Positions 1 through 10,131 of a DNA stretch of 64,000 nt are shown piece after piece. Below the pieces are notes generated by a model, which searched no databases, was not told where the DNA came from, and saw only the letters and a program-made list of their open reading frames with translations. The DNA comes from Charina bottae. Lineage: Eukaryota > Chordata > Lepidosauria > Squamata > Charinaidae. Positions within the stretch are counted from its first letter, which is position 1. Every line of letters begins with the position of its first letter. The stretch lies in contig JALMGJ010000006.1 of the NCBI GenBank assembly GCA_023362775.1, positions 4,115,001-4,179,000 of the forward strand, read 5' to 3'. The position numbers and the translations under genes are program-made.

Positions 1-200
1 GAAAATGGCGATCACGTGATCGTGGGATGCTGTGACGGTCATAAATGCGAACCGGTTGCCAAGTGCCCAAATTGTGATCACGTGACTGGGGACGCTGCGA
101 CGGTCATAAGTGTGAGGACCGACTGTAAGTCATTTTTTTCAGCACCGTCGTAATTCTGAACCATCACTAAACAAATGGTTGTTAAGCGAGGACTACCTGT
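1..200 (-). mobile_element. Fragment of terminal-repeat DNA element (CAGGTAGTCC family)
   Basis: Antisense copy of the element seen complete at 7019-7424. It shares the phrases GCGAACCGGTTGCC and GGTCATAA and ends GAGGACTACCTGTA near 200. It is truncated by the window edge. Confidence 0.7.
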
Positions 201-347
201 AGTGGGAAAAGACATCCCCAGATACCTGCTTTTTCACCTCCAACATGGGAGCCAGCATTGTACTCTGTTGCATAAGCTCCATGCAAGGTGTGACCTATGC
301 TCTTCTTTTCTCCTCCCCTCTTCCAACTCCCTCTCACGCGAATGCAG

Positions 348-461
348 GGAATTTCCAGGAAGTGGGAATTTGATCACCTTTGCTCAGTTCTTCTTCATAG
401 CATTGGAAGGCTTCATCTTTGAAGCAAACTTCGGAAGGAAACGGCCCGCAATTCCTATCAG
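348..461 (+). CDS. SLC35B4: SLC35B4 coding exon 2 (first in window)
   Basis: First visible exon of a nucleotide-sugar transporter of the SLC35B family, a multi-pass Golgi/ER membrane protein that in mammals moves UDP-xylose and UDP-GlcNAc into the lumen for glycan synthesis. The exon encodes EFPGSGNLITFAQFFFIALE and ends in GRKRPAIPIR, matching the family's N-terminal region just after the first membrane segment. The acceptor is the AG at 346-347 and the donor is AG|GTATGG at 461/462. It ends with two bases of an Arg codon completed by the G at 3982. The start exon (about 27 residues) must lie left of base 1, so the gene is partial here. The nine exons visible give about 308 residues; the human protein has 331. 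Product identity is very secure; the acceptor is slightly less so, because a second AG occurs at 357-358. Confidence 0.88.
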
Positions 462-552
462 GTATGGCCGATCTCAAATGGGAGGTTTGTGGTTTGGAGG
501 GAAGGAGTGGGAGTTAATTAAAAACTCTTGCTTTTTGAAAATTTCTCTAGGC

Positions 553-816
553 CAGAGCTTTCCAAACTGTGTGTCGGGACACGTTTGTGTGTCGGCTGCA
601 GTGTCTGGGTGTGTCGCGGCTGCTGCTGCCTCTGAGCGCTGCCAGGATTCTGCGCAGGTCCTAGTGCCTGCCTTGTGCCTGGCTGCCTCCAAACCTGCCC
701 TGCCAGGATTCCGCGCAGGTCCTAGTGCCTGCCTTGTGCCCTGCTGTAAGAGTGTGTCGCGAAATGATGCATGTCTAAAAAGTGTGTCACCAACATGAAA
801 AGTTTGGAAAGCTCTG
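553..816 (+). mobile_element. hAT-type MITE with internal minisatellite, copy 1
   Basis: Ends are CAGAGCTTTCCAAACT and AGTTTGGAAAGCTCTG, perfect inverted repeats. It is flanked by the perfect 8-bp duplication CTCTAGGC (545-552 and 817-824), the hallmark of hAT transposition. Inside are about two units of a 61-bp repeat (GCCAGGATTCCGCGCAGGTC...). No transposase; non-autonomous. Confidence 0.9.
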
Positions 817-892
817 CTCTAGGCTTTCTTGTTCTGGACCCCAGTAGATGCAGATGTGGATGCTGGCAGTCTGTCAAGGTGTATTCTTAGAG

Positions 893-1027
893 CAGTGTTT
901 CTCAACCGTGGCAACTTCAAGCTGTGTGGACTTCAACTCCCAGAATTCCCCAGCCAGCCATGCTGGCTGGGGAATTCTGGGAGTTGAAGTCCACACAGCT
1001 TGAAGTTGCCAAGGTTGAGAAACACTG
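893..1027. mobile_element. Palindromic hAT-like MITE (CAGTGTTTCTCAACC family)
   Basis: A 135-bp near-perfect palindrome: left arm CAGTGTTTCTCAACCGTGGC... and right arm its reverse complement, centred on CCAGCCAGCATGCTGGCTGG-like sequence. Imperfect 8-bp flanks TCTTAGAG and GGTTAGAG suggest an aged duplication. Confidence 0.85.
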
Positions 1028-1189
1028 GGTTAGAGAGTAATGTTTCTATTTGGCTGTCAAATTGCATTGTCTGTTTTACCATTTTGGTTCTTTCTCAGAA
1101 AAGTATTTTCCAACTGTAGATTAGAGGGTTTTTTTTCACTGACCCACTCAGCTTCTCTTTGTTTAATTATTTTTATTTTCGTGATGTGT

Positions 1190-1854
1190 AAATTAAAAAT
1201 AAAAAAAGAAATTACAGTGAAAGCATAAGAAATAGAAAGGATAGAGGTGCAGAACAGAAACAAAAAAAGAAATACAAGCATATATAGATTTTTAACAAGA
1301 TGACTTCTGACTTCCTTTACAAAGGATATATACAAAAAACCTTTCATACAACCATTGTTTAACTTTATATTATTGCTTCTAAGTAAAGGTAAAGGTACCC
1401 CCCGCACATTTGTGCAGTCGTGTCCGACTCTAGGGGCCGGTGCTCATCTCCGTTTGTTAGCCAAAGAGCCAGCGCTGTCCGAAGACGCTTCCACGGTCAT
1501 GTGGCCACATGACACGCGCGGAACGCTGTTACCTACCCACCGAAGTGGTACCTATTCATCTACTTGCATTTGCATGCTTTCGAATTGCTAGGTTGGCAAG
1601 AGCTGGAGCTAGTGCAGGAGCTCACTCCGCACGCAGGGCTAGGGATTCGAACCTCCGAACTTGCAATCTTCCGATCAACAAGCCTGGCGTCTTACCCGCT
1701 GAGCCACCACGCCCCATTATTGCTTCTACTTTTCCCAATAGTCTATAATTATAACTAATCATCGAAACCATATGTCACTATTTGACTATGTTCACTTTCC
1801 TGCAAAAAGTCAATGAATGGCTTCCGGTCTTTCATAAATTTTATCAATGTTTTT
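1190..1854 (-). mobile_element. L1 3' segment, antisense (part of rearranged L1)
   Basis: AT-rich sequence resembling the 3' end of the L1 at 31475-34116 (shared phrases such as GACTTCYGACTT near 1300 and 31618). A Sauria SINE splits it. It abuts L1 ORF2-like sequence in the opposite orientation, the pattern left by twin priming. Edges are approximate. Confidence 0.45.
1382..1715 (-). mobile_element. Sauria SINE with 13-bp target duplication
   Basis: tRNA-derived SINE on the minus strand. In that sense it starts GGGGCGTGGTGGCTCAGCGG (A box) and has GGTTCGAATCCC (B box). Its tail GAGTCGGACACGACT is shared with BovB, the LINE that mobilises it. Perfect target duplication ATTATTGCTTCTA at 1369-1381 and 1716-1728. 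Diagnostic of squamates. Confidence 0.92.
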
Positions 1855-2892
1855 TCTTTTATAATAGTCGTCAGTTTCACCATTCCCGCTAAATTTATTT
1901 GGCAAGGAAAAAAACCTAGAGTGAAGAATAAAATTTTGTGTGATGCAAAAGACGGGAGGTTTAGCCCTACCGAACTTAAAATTATATTTTGCAGCAGCTT
2001 GTTTAGTTTGGGCAAAATAATGGCTAACACTAAGGGATATAAGATTATTAAATTTAGAAGGTCATGACTTGAAATTTGGGTGGCATGCCTATTTGTGTTA
2101 TAATAAGGTGAAGACCAATGCGGACTTTATAAATCACTATATTTGGTGTGCCATTCTAAGAATTTGGAATAAACCGCCCAGAGTCTGCCACAGTAGAGAT
2201 GGGCGGGGATAGATCCAAATAATAAATAAATAAATAAATAAAATAAATATAAACCTAGTATATGTCCCAAGTTACCTCTGTGGGTATCTCCACAAGAAGC
2301 CTTTCACAGAAAAGAGATGATGGTTACCTATAATTGGATAAGATATAAGGATTTGTTGGAATATCATCAAGGGGACATTAAATTGAAAACTAGAGAAGTT
2401 TTGACTGCACAAGGTTTCAAGTGCCATTGGTTTCTATATACGCAACTAACAGAAAGATTTAAAACTATATGAATTTGAAAGAGATAAAACTATATTTGAA
2501 ACAGAATTATGTTCCAACAATGATCACCTTAGAACTAAAATGTATAAATTATTGTTAACATTGGAAACAGAAGAGGAACTAGTAAAAGATTGTATGGTAA
2601 AATGGGCGAAAAATGTTCAGTATAACATCCAACTTGAACAATGGGAAAATATGCGGTTAAAGGCTCTTAAATTTACAGTGAGAAAATTTCTATAAGATGA
2701 TGTATAGATGGTATTTGACACCAGAAAAACTTTCTAAAATGTATAAAGGAGTATCGAACATCTGCTGGAAATGTAAAAGGCATGAAGGAACCTTTTACCA
2801 CCTTTGGTGGTCTTGTAAAAAACTTAAAGAATATTGGATGGACATATACACAACTATTCAAAAGATTTTGAAAATGGACATTCAATTGAGAC

Positions 2893-2926
<34 letters not shown>

Positions 2927-2950
2927 TGAATGAATGAATGAATGAATGAA

Positions 2951-3001
<51 letters not shown>

Positions 3002-3300
3002 CATTCATTCATTCATTCATTCATTCATTCATATTTATATTACCGCCCATCTCCCTCACAATTTTCTTATTGGGGATGATGGACATACGACTAGAAAAAG
3101 CGCATGGTACTTTACTTCTTCATATGACAACGGCTGCGAGACTGCTTTTGGCCCAACATTGGAAAGACCAGACTTTACCCACAGTTGAGGAGTGGTTAGT
3201 TAAGCTCTCGGAATTAGCAGGACCCACTCAGCTTTTCCAGTCCCATTGTGGATATTTTTGCCCTTGCTAGAGGATAACTTGGAAATTCACCTGCTCAGAG
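1855..3300 (+). mobile_element. Degenerate L1 ORF2 C-terminal region
   Basis: Translations in shifting plus-strand frames give L1 ORF2 C-terminal motifs: TIPAKFIWQGKKPRVKNKIL, KWAKNVQYNIQLEQWENM, MMYRWYLTPEKLSKMYKG and NICWKCKRHEGTFYHLWW. Many stops and frameshifts. Interrupted at 2897-3033 by an AT/GAAT microsatellite. Confidence 0.7.
2897..3033. repeat. Compound microsatellite (AT)n/(GAAT)n/(AT)n/(ATTC)n
   Basis: Runs of TA, then GAAT units, then a second TA run, then ATTC units. GAAT and ATTC are reverse complements, so the whole block can fold on itself. Confidence 0.95.
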
Positions 3301-3340
3301 GTTAAAATCTGTGTTTGTTAAATAGATGGTATTGGAAGAA

Positions 3341-3503
3341 TTGCCAGGGCAGAGGATGAGATGGTTAGATAGCATCACCGATGTAATGAACATGAATTTG
3401 AGTAAACTCCGAGAGACAGTGGAGGACAGGAAGGCCTGGCGTGCTATGGTCCATGAGGTCACGAAGAGTCGGACACGACTGAACGACTGAACAACAACAA
3501 CAA
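3341..3503 (+). mobile_element. Short 5'-truncated BovB (RTE) 3' end
   Basis: Encodes the tail of the BovB RT protein (GQRMRW-like, LSKLRETVEDRKAW) and ends in the ACAACAACAA tail. Target duplication ATTGGAAGAA at 3331-3340 and 3504-3513. Inserted in older repeat sequence. Confidence 0.88.
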
Positions 3504-3981
3504 ATTGGAAGAACCCCACTAAATCAGATCCGTATCTACTTGGGGCTATTAATAGATCCTCCTTTCAAAATTCTGATTTGCAGTTTTATTTATTTATTAG
3601 AGTTCTGCCTGCGCCAGTTAGAAAGCCTCTCGGCGGTTTACGAAACAAGGCAATGAAATGGCCGTGATAGAAAAAGAAATAAAGATGACGCAGTATTGTA
3701 AAACATGAATCCAAAGAGAAAGAAGTCAATTGCGTACATGGATAAATCAATGCCAACATTTTATGCCCCAAAGGCTTTCCTAAATAGCTCTGTTTTTAAT
3801 AGCTTTTGGAAAGCTAACAATATTTTAATTATTTGATTTGTAATCCTTCTTTCTGCTTTAGTGAGCATTCATGGGGGGCTGATAGAATTTCAAATATGGC
3901 TGGGGGGGGGGGTCTGCTTTCCAGGAAACTCACATCCCACATAACGTGGAAGGTGACAACTTTGTGGTTCTCTCTTTCTAG

Positions 3982-4084
3982 GTTCTACCTGATCATGGTG
4001 GCTATGTTTTTCACCGTGAGTGTAGTGAACAACTATGCCCTCAACCTGAACATTGCAATGCCCCTGCATATGATCTTTCGATCG
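3982..4084 (+). CDS. SLC35B4: SLC35B4 coding exon 3
   Basis: Encodes FYLIMVAMFFTVSVVNNYA followed by LNLNIAMPLHMIFRS, the most conserved stretch of SLC35B4 (second and third membrane segments). The acceptor is TCTAG at 3977-3981 and the donor is TCG|GTAAGT at 4084/4085. The phase is 2 in and 0 out, fitting both neighbours. Confidence 0.97.
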
Positions 4085-4229
4085 GTAAGTTCTTCCTTGT
4101 GGGATCGGGGTCCTTGAGGGATGAGTTTCACAGCCCTCCCATTCAGAACAGGCATTGGCAGTTTGGGCTACAATATCAGGGCGGTCTGGAAGCTGAAGTC
4201 CATAGGACGTGAAGGGAAGAGGCTGTGGA

Positions 4230-4480
4230 TTTATTCTTAGCGCCCGAGGGTAGGACAAGAACCAAAGGGTGGAGGCTTTATGGAGGAGATTCAAACTCAG
4301 AACAAGGAGGAATTTCCTGGTCAGGAGAGCTAACAGCCGGCCTCCTGGAGTCGTGGGGGGTCCATCCCTGGAGGACTTCAAGCAAAGGTTGGACAGCCAT
4401 TAGATTGGCCTGAGGATTCCTGCCCTGGGCACGGGGTTGGACTGGAAGACTTCCGAGGTCCTTTCCCACCCTATCATCCC
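4230..4480 (+). mobile_element. CR1 LINE 3'-end fragment
   Basis: Contains the CR1 3'UTR phrases GGAGGACTTCAAGCAAAGGT, TGGACAGCCA and GGGGTTGGACTGGAAGACTT. Non-coding remnant. Confidence 0.6.
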
Positions 4481-4667
4481 TTCCTTTTCGCATCATCTTA
4501 AGCGTTTTCCTACAAAGGGAGGGGTGCAGGCAAGGAGTCGGATGCAATTCTCGGAGTTCTCGTGCTCCAGGGAGCTTGTACCTCACCTAGCGTTGACCCA
4601 ACCCTTGTTGCAAGGAGGCCCCCAAAGGAGTTTCAGTCGCTAGTAGGGACACATGGCTGCCGACAGT

Positions 4668-4735
4668 GTTTCTCAACCTCGGGAACTTTAAGATGTGTGG
4701 ACTTCAACTCCCAGAATTCCCCCGCCAGCCATGCT
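4668..4735 (+). mobile_element. Half copy of palindromic hAT-like MITE
   Basis: The left arm only (CAGTGTTTCTCAACCTCGGG...AACTCCCAGAATTCCCCCGCC); the right arm is lost. Confidence 0.75.
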
Positions 4736-4769
4736 GCAGCAGTGCCCTGAGACTTTCAGTGTTCAACAC

Positions 4770-4970
4770 TTTTCCTGTCTGTAGACACCTAGATTGGAAA
4801 GGGCCATGGAGTCCAGTCCCTGCCTAGGGCAAGAATCACATTAAAACATCACCAACAGGGGCCTAGCCAGCCTCTGCTTGGTGACCTCAAGTGAATGGAA
4901 GCCCACCACCTCTCTGGGACGTTTTTCTAACACTGAGTTGGAATCAAATCTTCCTGTACATGGAGCCAGT
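4770..4970. mobile_element. Possible CR1-like fragment
   Basis: Phrases such as GGGCCATGGAGTCCAGTCCC and CACCACCTCTCTGGGACGTT resemble antisense CR1 3' sequence of sauropsids. Low similarity; no coding potential. Confidence 0.35.
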
Positions 4971-4994
4971 TATTCTACAGCCTGCCTTCTAGGG

Positions 4995-5197
4995 CAGAGC
5001 TTTCCAAACTGTGTGTCGCGACACGTTAGTGTGTCGGCTGCAGTGTCTGGGTGTGTCGCGGCTGCTGCCGCCTCCGAGCCCTGCCAGGATTCCGCGCAGG
5101 TCCTAGTGCCTGCCTTGTGCCCTGCTGTAAGAGCGTGTCGCGAAATGATGCATGTCTAAAAAGTGTGTCACCAACATGAAAAGTTTGGAAAGCTCTG
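4995..5197 (+). mobile_element. hAT-type MITE with internal minisatellite, copy 2
   Basis: Same termini and internal sequence as 553-816 but with about one 61-bp unit. Flanks TTCTAGGG and GTCTAGAG match at 6 of 8 bases. Confidence 0.85.
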
Positions 5198-5378
5198 GTC
5201 TAGAGCAATAGAGGTCTTCACCTTTGGTGTGACACCCTTTGAAGAGCACCGCCATCTCCCCCCTCAGCCTTCTTGACCTTCAAAAGATATCCCGCGCCTT
5301 CAACCTCTCCTCTTCCTACCATCCCAGTCGCTGTTAACCTGCCCTGTTTTTGCTCCTTTCCCGTTCCTTTCCCTGTAG

Positions 5379-5428
5379 GGCTCCTTGATAGCCAACATGG
5401 CCCTGGGCATCATTATCCTGAAGAAAAG
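5379..5428 (+). CDS. SLC35B4: SLC35B4 coding exon 4
   Basis: A 50-bp exon encoding GSLIANMALGIIILKK plus two bases of an Arg codon. It continues directly from the Ser that ends exon 3 (family sequence IFRS-GSLIANM). The acceptor is CTGTAG|GG and the donor AAAAG|GTAAGA. It forms the end of a membrane helix and the KKR turn. Confidence 0.97.
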
Positions 5429-6227
5429 GTAAGATGGCTTCCTTGGGTAGCGGTGAAACCGGATGCTTGCACTCACAGATGAAGGGGGTGGCTGTGGCTT
5501 CTCCTTGTGGCCGGGCCACCAACGGGAAGGCGCACGCTTGGGTTCGGCGGGGGGTAGGAGGACTTTGAGAGAGAAGCTTGGAGTCCCAGCCTCTGTCCAG
5601 TTTTCACCACCTCTTTTTCAAGACCTTTTTCAGTCCTTTTCAATCAGGGATGAGCAAGGTTTGAGGGTCAGGGACAACCTCCTGATTTCCTGAAGAACTG
5701 CGGGGGGCCATTGAGCGATGCTGGGGGGTCAGCTCGGAAAGAGGAAGTTCAGACTTCCTTTTTCCTCTCTAACATAAGTTCCTTTCAGCCTCTTGGGACA
5801 AAGGTAAGCTTCCTTTCGCTGCTGGGCACGTTTGCAGTTTGGGGCGCTTTCACAAAATGGCAAGCCCGGGGTGTAGCTTGCCTCTTCTCGAAACGGAGGC
5901 CATGGGAACGAAGAGTCGGTGGGCAGCAGCCCGTGGCGTTTGCTCCTTGCCATCCCCTTCTGCCCCGGCTCTGCTTGCGGCCGGTCCTGCTTTGCAGGTT
6001 TGTGACAAAGGTGAGGCTGACCCCACCCGAGCCGAGCCCGGTCAGCACTTTCCGGTTGTCGCGTAGAAGTTTCCGGGGTTGTTCTGAGGGGGGCTGTTCT
6101 TGTTGCTGGAAAGCTGAGATTCTCAAGGCTTGGAGGGGTTCTGCGTGCGAAGCTGGGAGCGCAGCGAGTGGGTCTGAGGCGGTGCTGTTCCGTTCTGTTG
6201 AAGCTCTTGCATCCTTCTCTCGCGCAG
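5429..6227. other. SLC35B4 intron 4, no repeat recognised
   Basis: GC-rich intron sequence. Open frames here are short and overlap on both strands; I see no element or conserved motif. Confidence 0.6.
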
Positions 6228-6309
6228 GTACACCGTCTCCAAATACACCTCTATAGCCTTGGTCTCTCTGGGCATTTTCACCTGTACCTTCATGTCAGCA
6301 AAAGAAGTG
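6228..6309 (+). CDS. SLC35B4: SLC35B4 coding exon 5
   Basis: Encodes (R)YTVSKYTSIALVSLGIFTCT then FMSAKEV, another membrane helix. The acceptor is CGCGCAG|GT and the donor GTG|GTAATC at 6309/6310. It ends in phase 0 after the Val codon. Confidence 0.96.
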
Positions 6310-7018
6310 GTAATCCCCTCTCTATTCCTGCGTCCCCTGCCCTGTCTTCATGGTTAGGCACGCACCCCGCCCTGCGCCATGCCCTTCCTGCGCACAACCA
6401 CTGCCCAAACTAGTGCGATCTGCCTCCGAAGGGTTGGCCGGAGGTGCCCAACGTCCTCGCCTCCTTCCACGGGGCAGCGGGAGGCCGTTGGCAGCAACCT
6501 GAGCCTCGCTCCTTGCGTGGTTTCTTCTTTTGCCCGGCCAGGTGGCGGGGCACAGCCCAGACTGGCCAGTATCAGGCAGGTAGAACACCTTCCTTTCTTT
6601 GGAATAGCGTAGCGACTTTTTAAATGGGTGTTAAAGCTTGAAAAAGGCGCCTACGTGCAGAAAAAGGAGGGGAAGTGGTAAGAAGAGGGCTGTCATTTTC
6701 TCTCTGGATTTTATGGTGGTTTAAGTTGATTTACCACCAGCAAAGTAGTTACAACATTATATACAACCACGCCGAAAAGCTGGCTCAAATACAGTAAAAG
6801 CGTTAAAACCCTGAGGACCTGCCAGTTAAAATTTACATGTATAGAATGTAAGCGAAATGTAATGAAATGAAATAAAATAGAGCAAGACAAAATGCATCAA
6901 ATAATAAATTTAAAATAGAAGAAGAAAAGAACGTCAACAGTATATGGTTCCAATCTTAAGGCTTCTTTCTTATGGCAATAGCTGCCGTTAAGAACTTGCC
7001 GTATCTGTCTGTGATGCA

Positions 7019-7424
7019 GGTAGTCCTCACTTAACAACCATTTGTTTAGTGACGGTTCGGACTTACAACGGTGCTGAAAAAACTGACTTATGACCGGAAC
7101 TCACACGACTGTTGCAGCGTCACCACGGTCACATGATCATGATTTGGGTGCTTGGCAACCGGTTCACCTTTATAACCGTCGCAGCATCCCGTGGTCATGT
7201 GATTGCCATTTTCAACCTTTCCAGCCAGTTTCTGGCAAGCAAAATCAGTGGGGAACCGCATGTTTCGCTTAATGACCACGTGGTTCACTTAATGCCCGTG
7301 GTGGTTCACCTAACAGCCGCCACAAAAAAGGTGGTAAAATCGGGTTGGATTTGCTTAATGACCGCTTCACTTAGCAACCGAAATTCCAGTCCCAATTGTG
7401 GTTGTTAAGCGAGGACTACCTGTA
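7019..7424 (+). mobile_element. Terminal-repeat DNA element (CAGGTAGTCC family), full copy
   Basis: Starts CAGGTAGTCCTCACTTAACA and ends GTTAAGCGAGGACTACCTG, inverted termini of about 20 bp. The inside is made of repeated short phrases (CTTAATGACC, CTTAGCAACCG, GGTCACATGATC). Non-autonomous; I could not fix a target duplication, so the superfamily is open. Confidence 0.75.
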
Positions 7425-7700
7425 ATGGGGTTCCGGTCTGAGAGTAGGAACTTTACCCCTTCTCCTTCATTGGAAGCTTGACCTCTACAAGGAGGAGGTA
7501 TATCAGCACGTATGTCCTCATAAAAGGAACAGCGGAGGAATATGTGCACTAAGGTCTCAAGCTCCATGTGGGCCACGGGGGCAATTTCTCTCACGAAATG
7601 GGATTTGGTGAAACCTCCCATCCACTGCTGGATTTTATGTGCAGTATTCCAATTACACTCATTTAGTATCCTAATTTAATGTCCATTGATACATCTCGCA
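7425..7700 (-). mobile_element. Degenerate LINE fragment with zf-RVT-like C-terminus
   Basis: The minus strand encodes AHMELETLVHIFLRCSFYED and KFLLSDRNP, resembling the C-terminal HxxxxC region of LINE reverse transcriptases. Sequence at 6711-7018 may be its other half, split by the DNA element. Confidence 0.4.
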
Positions 7701-7716
7701 AGAACAGATCAATTTT

Positions 7717-7800
7717 CCTTCCTTCCTTCCTTCCTTCCTTCCTTCCTTCCTTCCTTCCTTCCTTCCTTCCTTCCTTCCTTCCTTCCTTCCTTCCTTCCCT
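7717..7800 (+). repeat. (CCTT)n microsatellite at the exon 6 acceptor
   Basis: About 20 tandem CCTT units ending 5 bp before the acceptor AG of SLC35B4 exon 6. They serve as the polypyrimidine tract. Confidence 0.97.
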
Positions 7801-7805
7801 TTTAG

Positions 7806-7869
7806 AGCTCTGTATCGAGAACGAGTGAAGACGGTGAAAGCGTCTCTGCGTTTTTCTGGTGGCTGCTAG
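7806..7869 (+). CDS. SLC35B4: SLC35B4 coding exon 6, behind a CCTT microsatellite
   Basis: A 64-bp exon encoding SSVSRTSEDGESVSAFFWWL-LG. It was located by the conserved FWWLLG end and by phase: 0 in and 1 out, with the final G joined to GA at 8698. The loop part differs from the mammalian SSLSENDGFQAF-type loop, but the length is close. The acceptor TTTTAG at 7800-7805 is preceded immediately by about 84 bp of (CCTT)n, so the polypyrimidine tract is a microsatellite. The donor, CTAG|GTCTGT, is weaker than the gene's other donors. Confidence 0.88.
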
Positions 7870-8189
7870 GTCTGTAACTGCCCCCAACGGTAACCCTCTT
7901 CTGGGCAGATGTGACTGGGGAGGGGAAGACAAAACGGAGCCCCGTTTACAAACCAAACTCTATGAATTGAAATGAACATAGCCTGGGATAGATTGAAGGC
8001 TCTCCAAAAGTTACCGCCCCCGTGTTTAACGTTTAGCGTGCCAGGAGGAGGAGGGGTGGGGATTCCGAAATACATGCGGAGTCGTCATTTCAATTGCATT
8101 TGACTCATTTAAGCTTCCTATCAAATCAGATGTAATTTGTGCCCTGGCCTTCTCTTGGTTCTGTTGCCACCTACTTTTTAGTTTGCCCA

Positions 8190-8334
8190 GCTCTGATTCG
8201 CTTAATGACTGTGGTGATTCGCTTAATGACAGTGGCAAAAAGTTGTAAAATCAAGTGTGACTCACTTAACGACCACCTCGCTTAGCAATGGAAGTTCCAG
8301 TCCCAATTGTGGTTGTGAATTGAGGACTACCTGT
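8190..8334 (+). mobile_element. Right-end fragment of CAGGTAGTCC DNA element
   Basis: Contains GATTCGCTTAATGAC repeated, CTTAGCAATGG and the terminus GAGGACTACCTGTA. Confidence 0.7.
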
Positions 8335-8344
8335 ATGTCCATAG

Positions 8345-8610
8345 GTCCCTTAAGTTTGTTTTTGCTGGGTGGTCACACTTAACCAACCTTGGCTGGTCCC
8401 CTAAAAGCTAAGATGAGGTTAATAGATGGATGGGAGACCACTAGGACATTCCAGGACTATAATGTAAACTGGGAGGTTGAAAAATACCCTGGAATAAGGC
8501 AGTTGCAAACCACATCTGTATTGTTGCCATGAAAACTAGGCAGATGTATCCACATGGTCAACAAGAGTCAAACCTGAATCTGAGGAGATCTTTCTTTTAG
8601 CTAAGGAATC
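8345..8610 (+). mobile_element. 5S-rRNA-derived SINE remnant
   Basis: AAAAGCTAAGATGAGGTTAA and GGATGGGAGACCACTAGGAC follow the 5S rRNA promoter region (AAGCTAAGCAGGGT..GGATGGGAGACC). The body then has GCAGTTGCAAACCAC and a CCATGAAAACTAGGCAGATG-like tail. Aged copy. Confidence 0.7.
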
Positions 8611-8697
8611 TCTGCAGATCCTGAGTGTCCGTCCGGCTTTGGGCATTTTCTGCTGAAGGGCAAACCCAGAATGTTGGTCTCAACGGTTGTGTTTTAG

Positions 8698-8807
8698 GAA
8701 TTGCCGCCTTGACCTTTGCCCTCCTGATGTCAGCCAGGATGGGGATCTTCCAGGAAACCCTCTATAAGAAGTTTGGAAAACACTCCAAGGAAGCCCTTTT
8801 CTACAAC
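8698..8807 (+). CDS. SLC35B4: SLC35B4 coding exon 7
   Basis: Encodes (G)IAALTFALLMSARMGIFQE then TLYKKFGKHSKEALFYN, near-identical to the vertebrate family in the middle helices and the adjoining cytosolic loop. The acceptor is GTTTTAG|GA and the donor AAC|GTAAGT. Confidence 0.97.
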
Positions 8808-8879
8808 GTAAGTGCCCACAGTCTGTTTTATCTGGTTTCAGTTTGCAGGAGTTAAGTGGTTTCCCCCAAATGTCAGGTT

Positions 8880-9481
8880 ACAGGTAGTCATCGTTTAGCA
8901 ACCATTTGTTTAGTGACAGTTCGGACTTAAAACGGTGCTGAAAAAACTGACTTATGACCGGAACTCACACTTACAACCATCGCAGCATCACCGTGGTCAC
9001 GTGATCACGATTTGGGCGCTTGGCAACCAGTTCGCATTTATGACTGTTGCAGCATCCCGTGGTCACATGATCGCCATTTTCTACCTTTCCAGCTGGTTCC
9101 TGGCAAGCAAAATCAATGGGGAACCGCATGATTCGCTTAACAACCATGTGGTTCGCTTAACGCCCACCGTGATTCACTTAACGGCCGCCACAAAAAAGGT
9201 CGTAAAATCAGGTCAGATGTGCTTAATGACCGCTTTGCTTAGCAACCGAAATTCCGGTCCCAATTATGGTTGATTTTGCTTGCCAGAAGCCGGCCGGGAA
9301 GGTCGAAAATGGCGATCACATGACCATGGGGCACTGCAAAGGTCATAAATGCGAACCGGTTGCCAAGCGCCCAAGTTCTGATCATGTGACCATGGGGATG
9401 CTGCAATGGTCATAAGTGTGAGGACCGGTCGTAAGTCTGAACCACCGCTAAACGAATGGTTCTTAAGTGTGGACCACCTGT
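8880..9481. mobile_element. Inverted pair of CAGGTAGTCC DNA elements
   Basis: A plus-oriented copy (8881 to about 9270) is fused head on to an antisense partial copy (about 9270-9481), with CAGGTAGTCATCG at the left and GGACCACCTGTA at the right end. Confidence 0.75.
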
Positions 9482-9750
9482 ATAACAGAAGGAGACATAT
9501 AAAGAATTAGAGATCGGGAGAATAAAGATAGTATGTAATTTCCTATGACGAGTCTGGATATTCAACTTTTCTCAGGCCTAAGATCCCGCTAGGCTCTGGG
9601 TTGCTGGGCCACATTGTTCAAGCAATAAGTCCATTGGTGGGGCCAAACTGAATTGGGTTGGATTTCAGTTTTGTTACAGTTAATTCAGTATGGCAAGTGT
9701 AATTGCCCCTTCTCCGCTTAATTGCCCCTTGTCCTTTCTATACCCTAAAA

Positions 9751-10131
9751 CAGAGCTTTCCAAACTGTGTGTCGGGACACGTTAGTGTGTCGGCTGCAGT
9801 GTCTGGGTGTGTCGCGGCTGCTGCTGCCTCCGAGCCCTGCCAGGATTCTGCGCAGGTCCTAGTGCCTGCCTTGTGCCTGGCTGCCTCCAAACCTGCTGTG
9901 ATTCCGCACAGGTCCTAGTGCCTGCCTTGTGCCTGGCTGCCTCCAAACCTGCCCTGCCAGGATTCCATGCAGGTCCTAGTGCCTGCCTTGTGCCTGGCTG
10001 CCTCCAAACCTGCCCTGCCAGGATTCCATGCAGGTCCTAGTGCCTGCCTTGTGCCCTGCTGTAAGAGTGTGTTGCGAAATGATGCATGTCTAAAAAGTGT
10101 GTCACCAACATGAAAAGTTTGGAAAGCTCTG
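9751..10131 (+). mobile_element. hAT-type MITE with internal minisatellite, copy 3
   Basis: Perfect 8-bp duplication CCCTAAAA (9743-9750 and 10132-10139). Holds about four of the 61-bp units, including a shortened one. Termini as in copy 1. Confidence 0.92.

Noticed and set aside
175..798. 207-codon plus-strand open frame
   Set aside because: It reads through SLC35B4 exon 2, its donor site and a hAT MITE. Only 348-461 is coding.
2946..3270. Ile-Tyr repeat frame
   Set aside because: (AT)n microsatellite inside a dead L1.
3890..4381. 163-codon minus-strand frame
   Set aside because: Antisense shadow of SLC35B4 exon 3 and a CR1 fragment; no family match.
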